A stretch of 64,000 bases of DNA from Rothia nasimurium (GTDB taxonomy: Bacteria > Actinomycetota > Actinomycetes > Actinomycetales > Micrococcaceae): assembly GCF_928382285.1 (NCBI RefSeq), contig NZ_CAKMSS010000001.1, positions 310,001 through 374,000 on the forward strand, in the 5' to 3' direction. Below are positions 34,625 to 42,630 of this stretch, piece after piece. The notes under the pieces were generated by a model that saw only the letters and a program-made list of their open reading frames with translations, ran no database searches and was not told the origin of the DNA. Numbering within the stretch: the first letter of the stretch is position 1; each line of letters opens with the position of its first letter. Made by a program: the position numbers and the translations under genes.

Positions 34625-36133
34625 TTAGCTAAAAAGCGCCAGTGAACGAATCACGGTCTGGGCCAGGCCATAGACCAAGCCACTTGTGACGAGTAGGGTC
34701 AGGGCCCAGGCTGCCAGGGTATGCAGCGGGCCACCGGCGTTGACCCTAATTTGTTGGTCGGAGGTACCTAGCTTCCCGTGGCCCGCCAGCTTGGCCATGT
34801 CTTTCTCTGAGGCATGGTGCTTCTCGTTCACCGGCTTGACCAGCAGGTTGGCGATGAACCCGATAGCTAGCACGCCTACCATGATGAAGAGGGAGGGCTG
34901 GTAGAGCTCGGCACCCGAGGCCTCGGGGTTGCCACCGCGCACGGTGTCCTGAACCAGGTTGACGATGAGCGGCCCAGCAATGCCCGCAGCTGACCAGGCG
35001 GTGAGCAGACGGCCGTGGATGGCCCCTACCTGGAGGGTGCCAAACATATCGCGCAGGTAGGCCGGGATAGTGGCAAAGCCACCGCCGTAGAAGGAAATGA
35101 TGATGAAAGCGGTAGCGATGAAGAGCACCAGACTGACGTTACCGAAGAGCGCCCAGATGATGTAGAGGGCCAGCCCCACACCTAGGTACATGACGTAGAT
35201 GTTCTTGCGGCCGATGATATCTGAGGTTGATGACCAGATGAAGCGGCCACCCATGTTGCCTAGGGACAGCAGACCGACGAAGCCGGCTGCCGCCGCGGCG
35301 GAGATGGGGAAGTAGGACTGAATCATGGGGGAGGCTGATTCCAGCAGACCGATACCGGCGGTGACGTTGGTGAATAGTACCGTCCAGAGCAGCCAGAACT
35401 GGGGCGTGCGGATAGCCTGGGCTGCGGTGACGTTCTTATTGGTGCGCATGGTGTTGGGCTTCTGCTGGGACGGGTCGAAACCGGCGGGCTTCCAGTCGGG
35501 GTGGGGGACCCTGATGACGAAAGCACCCAGCAGAATAATAAGAGCGTAGGAAGCAGCGAGAACTAAGAAGGAGGGGACGAGCGCTGATGCCTGTTCTGTC
35601 TTTTCCGCTGAGCCTGAAAAGAGTTCCATGAGCTGGGCCGATACGGGGGAGGCGATGAGCGCACCGCCACCAAAACCCATGATGGCAAGCCCGGTGGCCA
35701 TACCCGGGCGGTCAGGGAACCACTTCATGAGGGTAGATACCGGGGAAATGTAGCCCAGGCCAAGCCCAACGCCGCCGAGTGCACCGTAACCCAGGAAAAC
35801 TAACCACAGCTGGTTGGTGGTCACACCCAGAGACGCAATGAGAAAGCCTAGAACCCAGCAGGTTCCCGCCGTTAGCATCGACTTGCGAGGGCCAACCCGT
35901 TCCACCCAGGTACCGCCGATGGCCGCTGAGATACCCAGCATGGCGATGGCGAGAGAGAAGACCCAGCCCACCGCGGTTTCGGTTGAGCCAAAGTGGGTGA
36001 CCAGCTGGGTCTTGAAGACTGACCAGGCGTAGACCTGCCCGATGCAGAGATGAATGGCAAGTGCCGCTGGGGCCATGAACCAGCGGTTAAAAGTGACGGG
36101 TGCTACGATAGCTGACCTATCAAGAACTGACAT
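34625..36133 (-). CDS. MFS transporter, OFA (oxalate/formate antiporter) family
   Basis: This 502-residue, 12-helix transporter belongs to the oxalate:formate antiporter family. The opening helix RWFMAPAALAIHLCIGQVYAW (cut to the family core GQVYAWSVF) is typical. So are GLGLGYISPVSTLMKWFPDR before helix 5 and the GGRFIWSSTSDIIGRKNIY loop in the second half. The C-terminal half has an extended loop (about 440-480). ATG 36133 is chosen because AGAGGAAAG lies 5 bases upstream. It is divergent from fhs, whose substrate is formate, so formate uptake is a reasonable hypothesis. Confidence 0.87.
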   Translation of the reverse strand: MSVLDRSAIVAPVTFNRWFMAPAALAIHLCIGQVYAWSVFKTQLVTHFGSTETAVGWVFSLAIAMLGISAAIGGTWVERVGPRKSMLTAGTCWVLGFLIASLGVTTNQLWLVFLGYGALGGVGLGLGYISPVSTLMKWFPDRPGMATGLAIMGFGGGALIASPVSAQLMELFSGSAEKTEQASALVPSFLVLAASYALIILLGAFVIRVPHPDWKPAGFDPSQQKPNTMRTNKNVTAAQAIRTPQFWLLWTVLFTNVTAGIGLLESASPMIQSYFPISAAAAAGFVGLLSLGNMGGRFIWSSTSDIIGRKNIYVMYLGVGLALYIIWALFGNVSLVLFIATAFIIISFYGGGFATIPAYLRDMFGTLQVGAIHGRLLTAWSAAGIAGPLIVNLVQDTVRGGNPEASGAELYQPSLFIMVGVLAIGFIANLLVKPVNEKHHASEKDMAKLAGHGKLGTSDQQIRVNAGGPLHTLAAWALTLLVTSGLVYGLAQTVIRSLALFS

Positions 36134-36371
36134 GAAGCTTTCCTCTGAGATGTGTGTCTGCTGGCGAAATTTAATGTGTAGTGATGCGCTCAACATTACC
36201 CCATGCCGGCGGCTGGCGTATGCTGCCTTTTCTAGGGGTGGCAGGCCTGGTAGCTCTTCTAAAATTTTGAGTATTCATTGAGATGTATGAGTGTACTGGC
36301 TCTACAAAACATGACTCAGGGCACTAAACTGGGTGGTGGCAGATAAGCTAGTAAACAAGGAAGTTCACATT

Positions 36372-38081
36372 ATGAGCAAGCCCTTCCCCTCTGATCTTGA
36401 AATCGCCCAGGCAGCGACCCTGCAGCCGATTACCGAGATTGCCGCAGCGTCTGGCATCAATGAAGATCGCCTAGAGCCCTACGGCAAGTACGTTGCCAAG
36501 GTGCAGTTGACCAACGACACCACCGCAGAAAAGGCCCTGGCCCGTGGCTCCAAGTACATCGTGGTCACCGCCGTTACCCCCACCCCTCTTGGTGAAGGTA
36601 AGACCGCAACCTCGGTCTCCCTGGCCCAGGGTATGGCAGCAACCGGCCGCAAGGCCATGCTGACCCTGCGTCAGCCCTCCATGGGCCCCACCTTCGGCAT
36701 CAAGGGCGGCGCAGCAGGCGGCGGCTACTCCCAGATTGTCCCCATGGAAAAGCTTAACCTGCACCTGACCGGCGACTTCCACGCCGTTACCGCAGCCCAC
36801 AACCTGCTCGCTGCCATGATTGACAACCACCTGCACCACGGCAACGAACTGCGCATCGACACCCGCGCCATCACCTGGCGCCGCGTCATCGACATGAACG
36901 ACCGCGCCCTGCGCAACATCGTTATTGGTCTGGGTGAGCGCATGGACGGTGTGCCCCGCGAAACCGGCTTCGATATCACCTCAGCCAGCGAAATCATGGT
37001 GATTCTCTCGCTTTCCACCAGCTTCGCCGACCTGCAGGAGCGCCTGGCCAAGATCGTGATTGGCCTCAACGTGGACGGTGACCCCGTCACCGCAGCCGAC
37101 CTCAAGGCCGACGGTGCTATGGCCGTCATCCTGGCTGACGCTATCAACCCCAACCTGCTCCAGACCCTCGAGAAGACCCCCGCCCTGATTCACGCAGGCC
37201 CCTTCGGAAATATTGCCACCGGCAACTCCTCGGTTGTCGCTGACTACGTTGGTCTTGAGCACGCCGACTATGTGATTACCGAGGCCGGCTTCGGTGCAGA
37301 CATGGGTGCGGAGCGCTTCTTCAACGTCAAGTGCCGCGTCTCCGGTCTCAAGCCGGACGCCGCCGTCCTGGTGGTCACCGTCCGCTCCCTCAAGTCTCAC
37401 TCGGGCCGCTACAAGATTGTGCCCGGCAAGCCCCTGCCCGAGGGCCTGCTGGCAGAGAACACCGAGGACGTCGAGGCAGGCGCCGCTAACCTGCTCAAGC
37501 ACATCGAGATTGTGCGTTCCTTCGGTGTGCAGCCGGTGGTTGCTATCAATGCCTTCCCCACCGATTTCGAGTCAGAACACGAGACGATCCGCCGCATTGC
37601 CGAGGAGGCAGGCGCTCGCGTGGCGATTCACCGCGGCGTTGCCGAGGGCGGTAAGGGCGTGACCGAGCTGGCGGACGCCGTCGCCGCAGCCTGCGATGAC
37701 GTGAGCGAGCTGACCTACACCTACGAGGACGACGACAGCCTGACCACCAAGATTGAGAAGGTCGCCACCAAGGTCTACGGAGCGGACGGCATTGAGGTCG
37801 CCCCGGCTGCGGCCAAGCAGCTGGCCCGCTACGAGGAGCTGGGCTACGGCAAGCTGCCGGTTGTTATTGCCAAGACCCACCTGTCCATTTCGGCTGACGC
37901 TTCGCTGAAGGGTGCTCCGACCGGCTGGACCCTGCCCGTGCGCGAGGTGCGTCTGGCTGCCGGTGCCGGTTATGTTTACGCCATTTGCGGCACCATGCGT
38001 ACCATGCCGGGCCTGGCTAAGTCCCCGGCTGCTGAGCGAATTGGTTTTGACGAGAACGGCACCATGGTCGGGCTCTTCTAA
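36372..38081 (+). CDS. fhs: Formate-tetrahydrofolate ligase
   Basis: Fhs joins formate to tetrahydrofolate using ATP, feeding one-carbon units into purines and serine. The 569-residue protein has the P-loop-like TPTPLGEGKTATSVSLAQG (about residues 66-84), followed by RQPSMGPTFGIKGGAAGGGY, both signatures of the family. TEAGFGADMGAERFFNVKCR and the C-terminal GAGYVYAICGTMRTMPGL are also typical. ATG 36372 is chosen because AGGAAG lies 9 bases upstream. The length is normal. Its neighbour is an OFA-family transporter on the opposite strand. A 95-bp palindromic repeat follows. Confidence 0.97.
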   Translation: MSKPFPSDLEIAQAATLQPITEIAAASGINEDRLEPYGKYVAKVQLTNDTTAEKALARGSKYIVVTAVTPTPLGEGKTATSVSLAQGMAATGRKAMLTLRQPSMGPTFGIKGGAAGGGYSQIVPMEKLNLHLTGDFHAVTAAHNLLAAMIDNHLHHGNELRIDTRAITWRRVIDMNDRALRNIVIGLGERMDGVPRETGFDITSASEIMVILSLSTSFADLQERLAKIVIGLNVDGDPVTAADLKADGAMAVILADAINPNLLQTLEKTPALIHAGPFGNIATGNSSVVADYVGLEHADYVITEAGFGADMGAERFFNVKCRVSGLKPDAAVLVVTVRSLKSHSGRYKIVPGKPLPEGLLAENTEDVEAGAANLLKHIEIVRSFGVQPVVAINAFPTDFESEHETIRRIAEEAGARVAIHRGVAEGGKGVTELADAVAAACDDVSELTYTYEDDDSLTTKIEKVATKVYGADGIEVAPAAAKQLARYEELGYGKLPVVIAKTHLSISADASLKGAPTGWTLPVREVRLAAGAGYVYAICGTMRTMPGLAKSPAAERIGFDENGTMVGLF

Positions 38082-38111
38082 AATGATGCTTATTTATTAG
38101 GGTAGGTGGAG

Positions 38112-38206
38112 CAGGCTCACAGCGAAGCTGCTGGCTCGGTGGCTGGCGTGAATCGCATTGAGAGCGAAGCGAACCAGCGAGAGGGTCGGCAGCGAGCGTG
38201 AGCCTG
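38112..38206. repeat. 95-bp palindromic intergenic repeat, copy 2
   Basis: This is the reverse-oriented copy of the element at 3224-3318. The ends are CAGGCTCAC and GTGAGCCTG, so the outer stem has G-C where copy 1 has A-T. It lies between fhs and the convergent lipoprotein hydrolase gene. Confidence 0.85.
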
Positions 38207-38215
38207 CGGAACCTC

Positions 38216-39814
38216 CTATGAATAAGTCTCTGGTGCATCTGGCTGGCACACCGTGCCGTCCTTGGGCACGGTGCCGTCCACCAGGTAGGCGGTCGCCAAC
38301 TCATCGACGCAGGTAGAGCGGCCGGAGAAGGACGCCCCGTGGCCCGTCCCTTCCAAGGTTACGAAGGAAGCCTTCCCCAGCTGGCGGGCCAGCTCCTTAC
38401 CGTGCTGGTAGGGGGTGGCGTGGTCACCGGTAATGCCAATGACCAGCAGGTCGGTTGAAACCTTCGAAGCGTCGAAAGACGTCGTGATATCGGTGCCGGT
38501 CGCGGGCAAAACCGCACAGTCGAATTCGGTAAACTCAGTCAGCACCTCATCGGTGATCTTGGGGCCGCCAATGAACTCGGGAACGCCCACCTCCTTCATA
38601 TGAGCCAGCAGGGCCTCTACGTCCGGAGTCTTAGGCTTAGAGGGGCACACCACCAGCTGCCCGGCCGTATCAATCTCAGCGCTGTTATGCGCAATCATCT
38701 GGGCAAGGGCGTCTACCGCTTCCTTATCCCCGGCCTTGGCTTTACCCAGCAGGTCCAGGCCGTCCCCCTGCATGACGTCCGGCCCGTAGAGCTGGCTGGT
38801 CAGGTAATCACGCAGCTCTAAACCGGTAATCTCGGTGCCGTCACTGGCCACCAGGGGCTTGTCTGTCAGGGATTTCTGGTAGTCGAGCATCTCGCGCTCG
38901 CTGGTGAAGGGGCAGGTCACGGCTGCACCTTCTGAGGTGGTGAGGTCGGAGCATCGGTCTGCCAGGGCACCCACAGCTTTCGATACCGCCACCATCTGGT
39001 CGTAGTTGTGGGTCAGGGCACCCCACTGGGCATTTTCAGCCGAGTCGAGCACCATGCGTCCTGCCTTCTCGGGGAAGAGGGTAGCGTAGGTAGCCCCCAG
39101 CATGGTGCCGTAGGAGTAGCCCAGGTAGTCAAGGCGTTCGCCCCCGGCTAGGGAGCGGAGCAGCTCCATATCGCGGGCTACCTGGGAGGTGCCCATGTAG
39201 TTGGCAACCTTTGAGCTGGCGGCGCATTCGGCAAGCTGTACGGCGGCAACTTCAGAGTCTGACTCGCACACCACGGGGGTGGACGCCCCAATACCGCGCG
39301 GGTCAAAGCCCCAGAGCTGGTGGCTTTCCAGTACGGGTGCAAAAGAGGGGTCGGTTGCCAGCGACATGGCGTGCTGAATACCGCCGATGCCCGGCCCGCC
39401 GGGGTTGGTGAAGAGGGGCACCTGCTGGTCGCTGCCGGTGGAGACGGTGCGGCTGACGGCAAGGTCAAGGGTGCGGTTATCGTCCGGGTCTCCCCAGTTG
39501 AGCGGGGCGGTGACGGTGCCGCACTCGTAGTTGGCGTAGTCGAAGCCGGTTTCTTTCAGCAGTTCTTCGTTCTCGGGGGAGAAGCCGCTGTGCTCGGCGG
39601 TGCACTCGCCCCAGGTGATGGTCTGCTCGTAGAAGTTTTCAAAGTTTTCCCGCTGCCAGCTGGCCCCGTTTGCCCGGTCGGCGGCAGGAGCAAGCGCCTG
39701 ATCGGAGGGCTCCTGGGCTGAGGGGATACTGAGGCTACAGCCTGCTAGCGCCAGGGCGCTGATGGTGAGGACGGCTGTGGTTAGGTAGGTGGTGCGGGGG
39801 ATCGGGGTGGGCAC
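38216..39814 (-). CDS. Lipoprotein alpha/beta hydrolase, TAP-like tripeptidyl aminopeptidase family
   Basis: This 532-residue exported hydrolase has an N-terminal signal with the lipobox LALAGC (Cys near residue 26), so it should be anchored on the outer face of the membrane. Downstream are the oxyanion segment NPGGPGIGG, the nucleophile motif LGYSYGTMLGATYA, and the C-terminal TAP-like domain ending in EGTGHGASFSGRSTCVDELA, where the catalytic histidine lies in GTGHG. Streptomyces relatives (SlpD/SlpE, tripeptidyl aminopeptidases) cleave short peptides. GTG 39814 is chosen with AGAAAGAAG upstream; it gives a proper signal peptide. It probably supplies peptides to the cell. Confidence 0.88.
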   Translation of the reverse strand: MPTPIPRTTYLTTAVLTISALALAGCSLSIPSAQEPSDQALAPAADRANGASWQRENFENFYEQTITWGECTAEHSGFSPENEELLKETGFDYANYECGTVTAPLNWGDPDDNRTLDLAVSRTVSTGSDQQVPLFTNPGGPGIGGIQHAMSLATDPSFAPVLESHQLWGFDPRGIGASTPVVCESDSEVAAVQLAECAASSKVANYMGTSQVARDMELLRSLAGGERLDYLGYSYGTMLGATYATLFPEKAGRMVLDSAENAQWGALTHNYDQMVAVSKAVGALADRCSDLTTSEGAAVTCPFTSEREMLDYQKSLTDKPLVASDGTEITGLELRDYLTSQLYGPDVMQGDGLDLLGKAKAGDKEAVDALAQMIAHNSAEIDTAGQLVVCPSKPKTPDVEALLAHMKEVGVPEFIGGPKITDEVLTEFTEFDCAVLPATGTDITTSFDASKVSTDLLVIGITGDHATPYQHGKELARQLGKASFVTLEGTGHGASFSGRSTCVDELATAYLVDGTVPKDGTVCQPDAPETYS

Positions 39815-39995
39815 GGTTAACTTCTTTCTGTGACCGCTTGTGCGAGCCTGCGCTATATCGACGGTAGGCCCGCACAAGCAGTCAGGTGAGAATGGTTTTC
39901 ATGTGTCTGTAAAAACCAGTGTAGTCTCACACCTGTCTTAAGAAATCAGCCGTCAGGATGAACCTGTTCCCCGCCTACAGGCGGATAAACGGTAA

Positions 39996-41708
39996 CTAGG
40001 CCCAGTCCTTCTTGGGGGAGGTGCCACCGATGCCGGCGTTGAAGGTGTTGGTGGGGTCAAGCTCCTTAAAGTGCTCCACCATAGCCTCGGGCATGTGGTA
40101 GAGACGGCCGTAGTTGTGTTCAGCCGGCAGCTTGGCGCCACGGGCCTCGAGCAGCTCCTGGATATCGTCGTGCAGCTTATGGGGGTCAACGCCCTTCTTG
40201 GCAACGTAGTCCTGGTGCATGACGTGGCAGAAGAAGTGGCCGTAGTAGGCTGTAACATCCAGCTGGCTAGCAATTTCAGGGGGCAGTACCTCTAGCCAGT
40301 CCCAGTCATCGCGGCGCAGGGCAACATCGATGGGAATGAGCTCGCCCAGCTCCTTGCGCTTCATACTGGCGTAGCGGGTGGCGGCGCTGGCAGCGCCGAA
40401 GCGGTGGAGGTTGGCGCTCTGTGCCTCGTCCGCCGTGCAGATGAAGAAATCACCCTCGTGCTCGGGGGCCGCAAAGAAGTCCTTGAGCATGGTTTCGGTC
40501 GCCTGCTTCTGGGCCTCGCTGACGGTGAGCAGCAGGTGGTGTTCGAAGCGGTCGCGGTACTCCAGCATACGTTTGGGCAGCTGGCTGGGGACCAGGTCGA
40601 AGAAACGCTGGGAGACGGTGTCTGCGAAGGTGGGGCCGATGCCCGGAACCTTACCGAAGACCCCGTTAGCCCAGGTCTTGAAGGCGAACATACGGGTTTG
40701 CAGGGCAGAACTCATGTACTTGAGGAAGACGAAGGTGTCTTTACCGTACTTTTCTGCCAGGTCGAAGGCGCTACGACCCATGTATTCACCAGAGATGGGT
40801 AGGGGCATATCGGCTTCGAGGAAGATACGGCGGATTTCTTCGAGCTCTCGAGGGCTGTTGGTGCCGATGTAGAACATGGCGGGGTTCTTCTCGAGCGGGA
40901 AGGTTCGGGTTCGCACGGCAAAGACCATGATTTTGCCAGCGGATCCGGACGCCTCAAACAGGTACTCGGGGTTGGAGTTGTAGCGGGCGGGGGTCGGCTC
41001 CATCTTGCGGAGGTGGGCGGCGTACTCGGTCTCGCTGCTGTCGGCAGGGGCGGGGGTGACGTCGTCCGCCGACCAGGCGCCGCGCTGCAGGCGGTCGAGG
41101 GCGACCTCGGGGTCATCGCCCAGGGAGATGCCCAGGTGGTTGACCAGCTCGACCTTGCCTTCTTCGGTGACGCGGGCGTAGATGGCTTCGCGTGTGAAGG
41201 CCGGGCCCTTACGAATCTGGCTGCCGCCGGAGTTATTGGCGATACCGCCGATGACCGAGGCACCGATGGAGGTGGACCCGATCACCGAGTGGGGTTCGCG
41301 GCCGTGTGGTGCCAGTTCTTCGGTCAGGTGGGTGAGGGTGGCGCCCGCCAGGGAGATGGCCTCGTGGGCGTCGTTAATCAGGTGCACCTGGTTGATGAGG
41401 TGGGTTGAGATGAGCACGATGGGGCGGTCGTAGTCCTGGAAGCCGGGGCCGGAACCGCCGGTCAGACCGGTGTTAGAGGCCTGGGGGATGACCATGAGGT
41501 TGTGGTCGACGCAGACCTGGAGCGCCTTCCACATCTGCACCAGGGTGGTGGGGCGGAGGACGGCAAGCAGGGGGCCGCCGCCGAAGCGGTAGCCCTTGCT
41601 GTAGGGCATGGTCGCGTGCTCTGCGGTGAGCACATGGTCAGAGCCCACAATGTCCTTGAATGCCGCGAGGGCTTGCTGATGGGCAGGTGTATGGTGCGGG
41701 GTTGACAT
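39996..41708 (-). CDS. dld: D-lactate dehydrogenase (quinone), FAD-dependent
   Basis: This 570-residue membrane-associated flavoenzyme oxidises D-lactate to pyruvate and passes electrons to quinone. The FAD-binding PCMH domain is at the N-terminus, with QASNTGLTGGSGP and GGIANNSGGSQIRKGPAF. The membrane-binding and cap regions follow, with EYMGRSAFDLAEKYGKDTF, and the C-terminus has HNYGRLYHMPEAM. Length and order match bacterial quinone-dependent Dld rather than the shorter glycolate oxidase type. The gene is 48 bases downstream of the MBL hydrolase gene on the opposite side of a short gap, same strand, so the two may be co-transcribed. Confidence 0.92.
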   Translation of the reverse strand: MSTPHHTPAHQQALAAFKDIVGSDHVLTAEHATMPYSKGYRFGGGPLLAVLRPTTLVQMWKALQVCVDHNLMVIPQASNTGLTGGSGPGFQDYDRPIVLISTHLINQVHLINDAHEAISLAGATLTHLTEELAPHGREPHSVIGSTSIGASVIGGIANNSGGSQIRKGPAFTREAIYARVTEEGKVELVNHLGISLGDDPEVALDRLQRGAWSADDVTPAPADSSETEYAAHLRKMEPTPARYNSNPEYLFEASGSAGKIMVFAVRTRTFPLEKNPAMFYIGTNSPRELEEIRRIFLEADMPLPISGEYMGRSAFDLAEKYGKDTFVFLKYMSSALQTRMFAFKTWANGVFGKVPGIGPTFADTVSQRFFDLVPSQLPKRMLEYRDRFEHHLLLTVSEAQKQATETMLKDFFAAPEHEGDFFICTADEAQSANLHRFGAASAATRYASMKRKELGELIPIDVALRRDDWDWLEVLPPEIASQLDVTAYYGHFFCHVMHQDYVAKKGVDPHKLHDDIQELLEARGAKLPAEHNYGRLYHMPEAMVEHFKELDPTNTFNAGIGGTSPKKDWA

Positions 41709-41756
41709 GAATAAACTTTCTGTTGAGGGCTAACTAAAACTTCTAGGACTATTCTA

Positions 41757-42467
41757 TTACCAGCCTCGCTCCTTCCACTCAGGCAGGTGGGGGCGTTCCT
41801 TGCCCAAGGTGGTGGAATCCCCGTGACCCGGTAGCACCAGGGTGCTATCACCAAACCGGTCGAAGATACGCTCAGATACATCGGCAAAGAGCTGCTCAAA
41901 GTCCTGCGGCGAGTTGGTCTTGCCCACCCCACCGGGGAAGAGGGAATCCCCGGTAAAGAGCAGAACCAGGTCACCGGCGTCCGCCCCCTCAGTAGCAGAA
42001 ACCCGCAGAGCCAAGGCAATGGAGCCCGGGGTGTGCCCGCGCAAGGCAATGACCTCAAGCTCAATACCTGCTAAGGTCAGGCGCTCGCCGCCAACTAGGC
42101 GCTCTTCAACCTCGACACCTTCTTGCTCGGCAATAGCCTCAGCATCGGGGGCGCCACAATAGGTTGCCGGGTCCCAAGCTTCAACAGCCTCGGGCAGGGC
42201 ACGGATATGGTCCCAGTGGGAATGGGTGGTCACCAGGGCGCGGACGCCAGCCCCCGCCTGGCCGTGGGTAGCGGGGGAGTCGGCGGCGGCAGCCTGCTGG
42301 ACGAAAGTGCTGATGGCGGGAAAATCGTCCGCGGCGTCAATCAGCACCTGCCCACCGCTTGCCCGGTGGGTCAGCAGGTAGACGTTGTTTTCCATCTCCG
42401 ATACCGCAATGGACCGCACGGTCAGGGCATCGGACTCAAAAATCAGGGTATTAGCTAGGTCACTCAT
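41757..42467 (-). CDS. MBL-fold metallo-hydrolase (glyoxalase II-like)
   Basis: This 236-residue metallo-beta-lactamase-fold protein has the metal-binding motif TTHSHWDHIRAL (HxHxDH) near residue 82. Further ligands are probably the histidine in LRGHTPGSIAL, the aspartate in LLFTGDSLFPGGVGKT, and the final histidine in LPGHGDST. The compact layout resembles glyoxalase II and related thioester hydrolases. It lies directly upstream of dld. If it acts on lactoyl thioesters it could supply D-lactate to Dld, which would make the pair a methylglyoxal-to-pyruvate route; this is inference only. Confidence 0.85.
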   Translation of the reverse strand: MSDLANTLIFESDALTVRSIAVSEMENNVYLLTHRASGGQVLIDAADDFPAISTFVQQAAAADSPATHGQAGAGVRALVTTHSHWDHIRALPEAVEAWDPATYCGAPDAEAIAEQEGVEVEERLVGGERLTLAGIELEVIALRGHTPGSIALALRVSATEGADAGDLVLLFTGDSLFPGGVGKTNSPQDFEQLFADVSERIFDRFGDSTLVLPGHGDSTTLGKERPHLPEWKERGW

Positions 42468-42494
42468 GGCCCCATTCTAGGCGCTCACCCCGCC

Positions 42495-42550
42495 TTTGTA
42501 CCATGCCCTGCCCGTTTTAAGACCCCAGAATGAGCAGGAGGCGGTACAAA
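42495..42550. repeat. Two-tier inverted repeat between the MBL gene and uvrA
   Basis: TTTGTACC (42495-42502) pairs with GGTACAAA (42543-42550), then a symmetric 4-base internal loop, then CCTGC (42507-42511) with GCAGG (42534-42538). It lies between divergent starts and could be an operator or leader hairpin. Confidence 0.55.
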
Positions 42551-42630
42551 CCGGGAGGGGTAGACGCTTTCATCGCCCACGCAAAACCTATAGAATATAT
42601 CTTCGAAACAATCTCTTAGATAGGTGACTC

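Noticed and set aside
42560..42630. SOS (LexA) box upstream of uvrA
   Set aside because: No GAAC-N4-GTTC-like palindrome was found in the promoter region.
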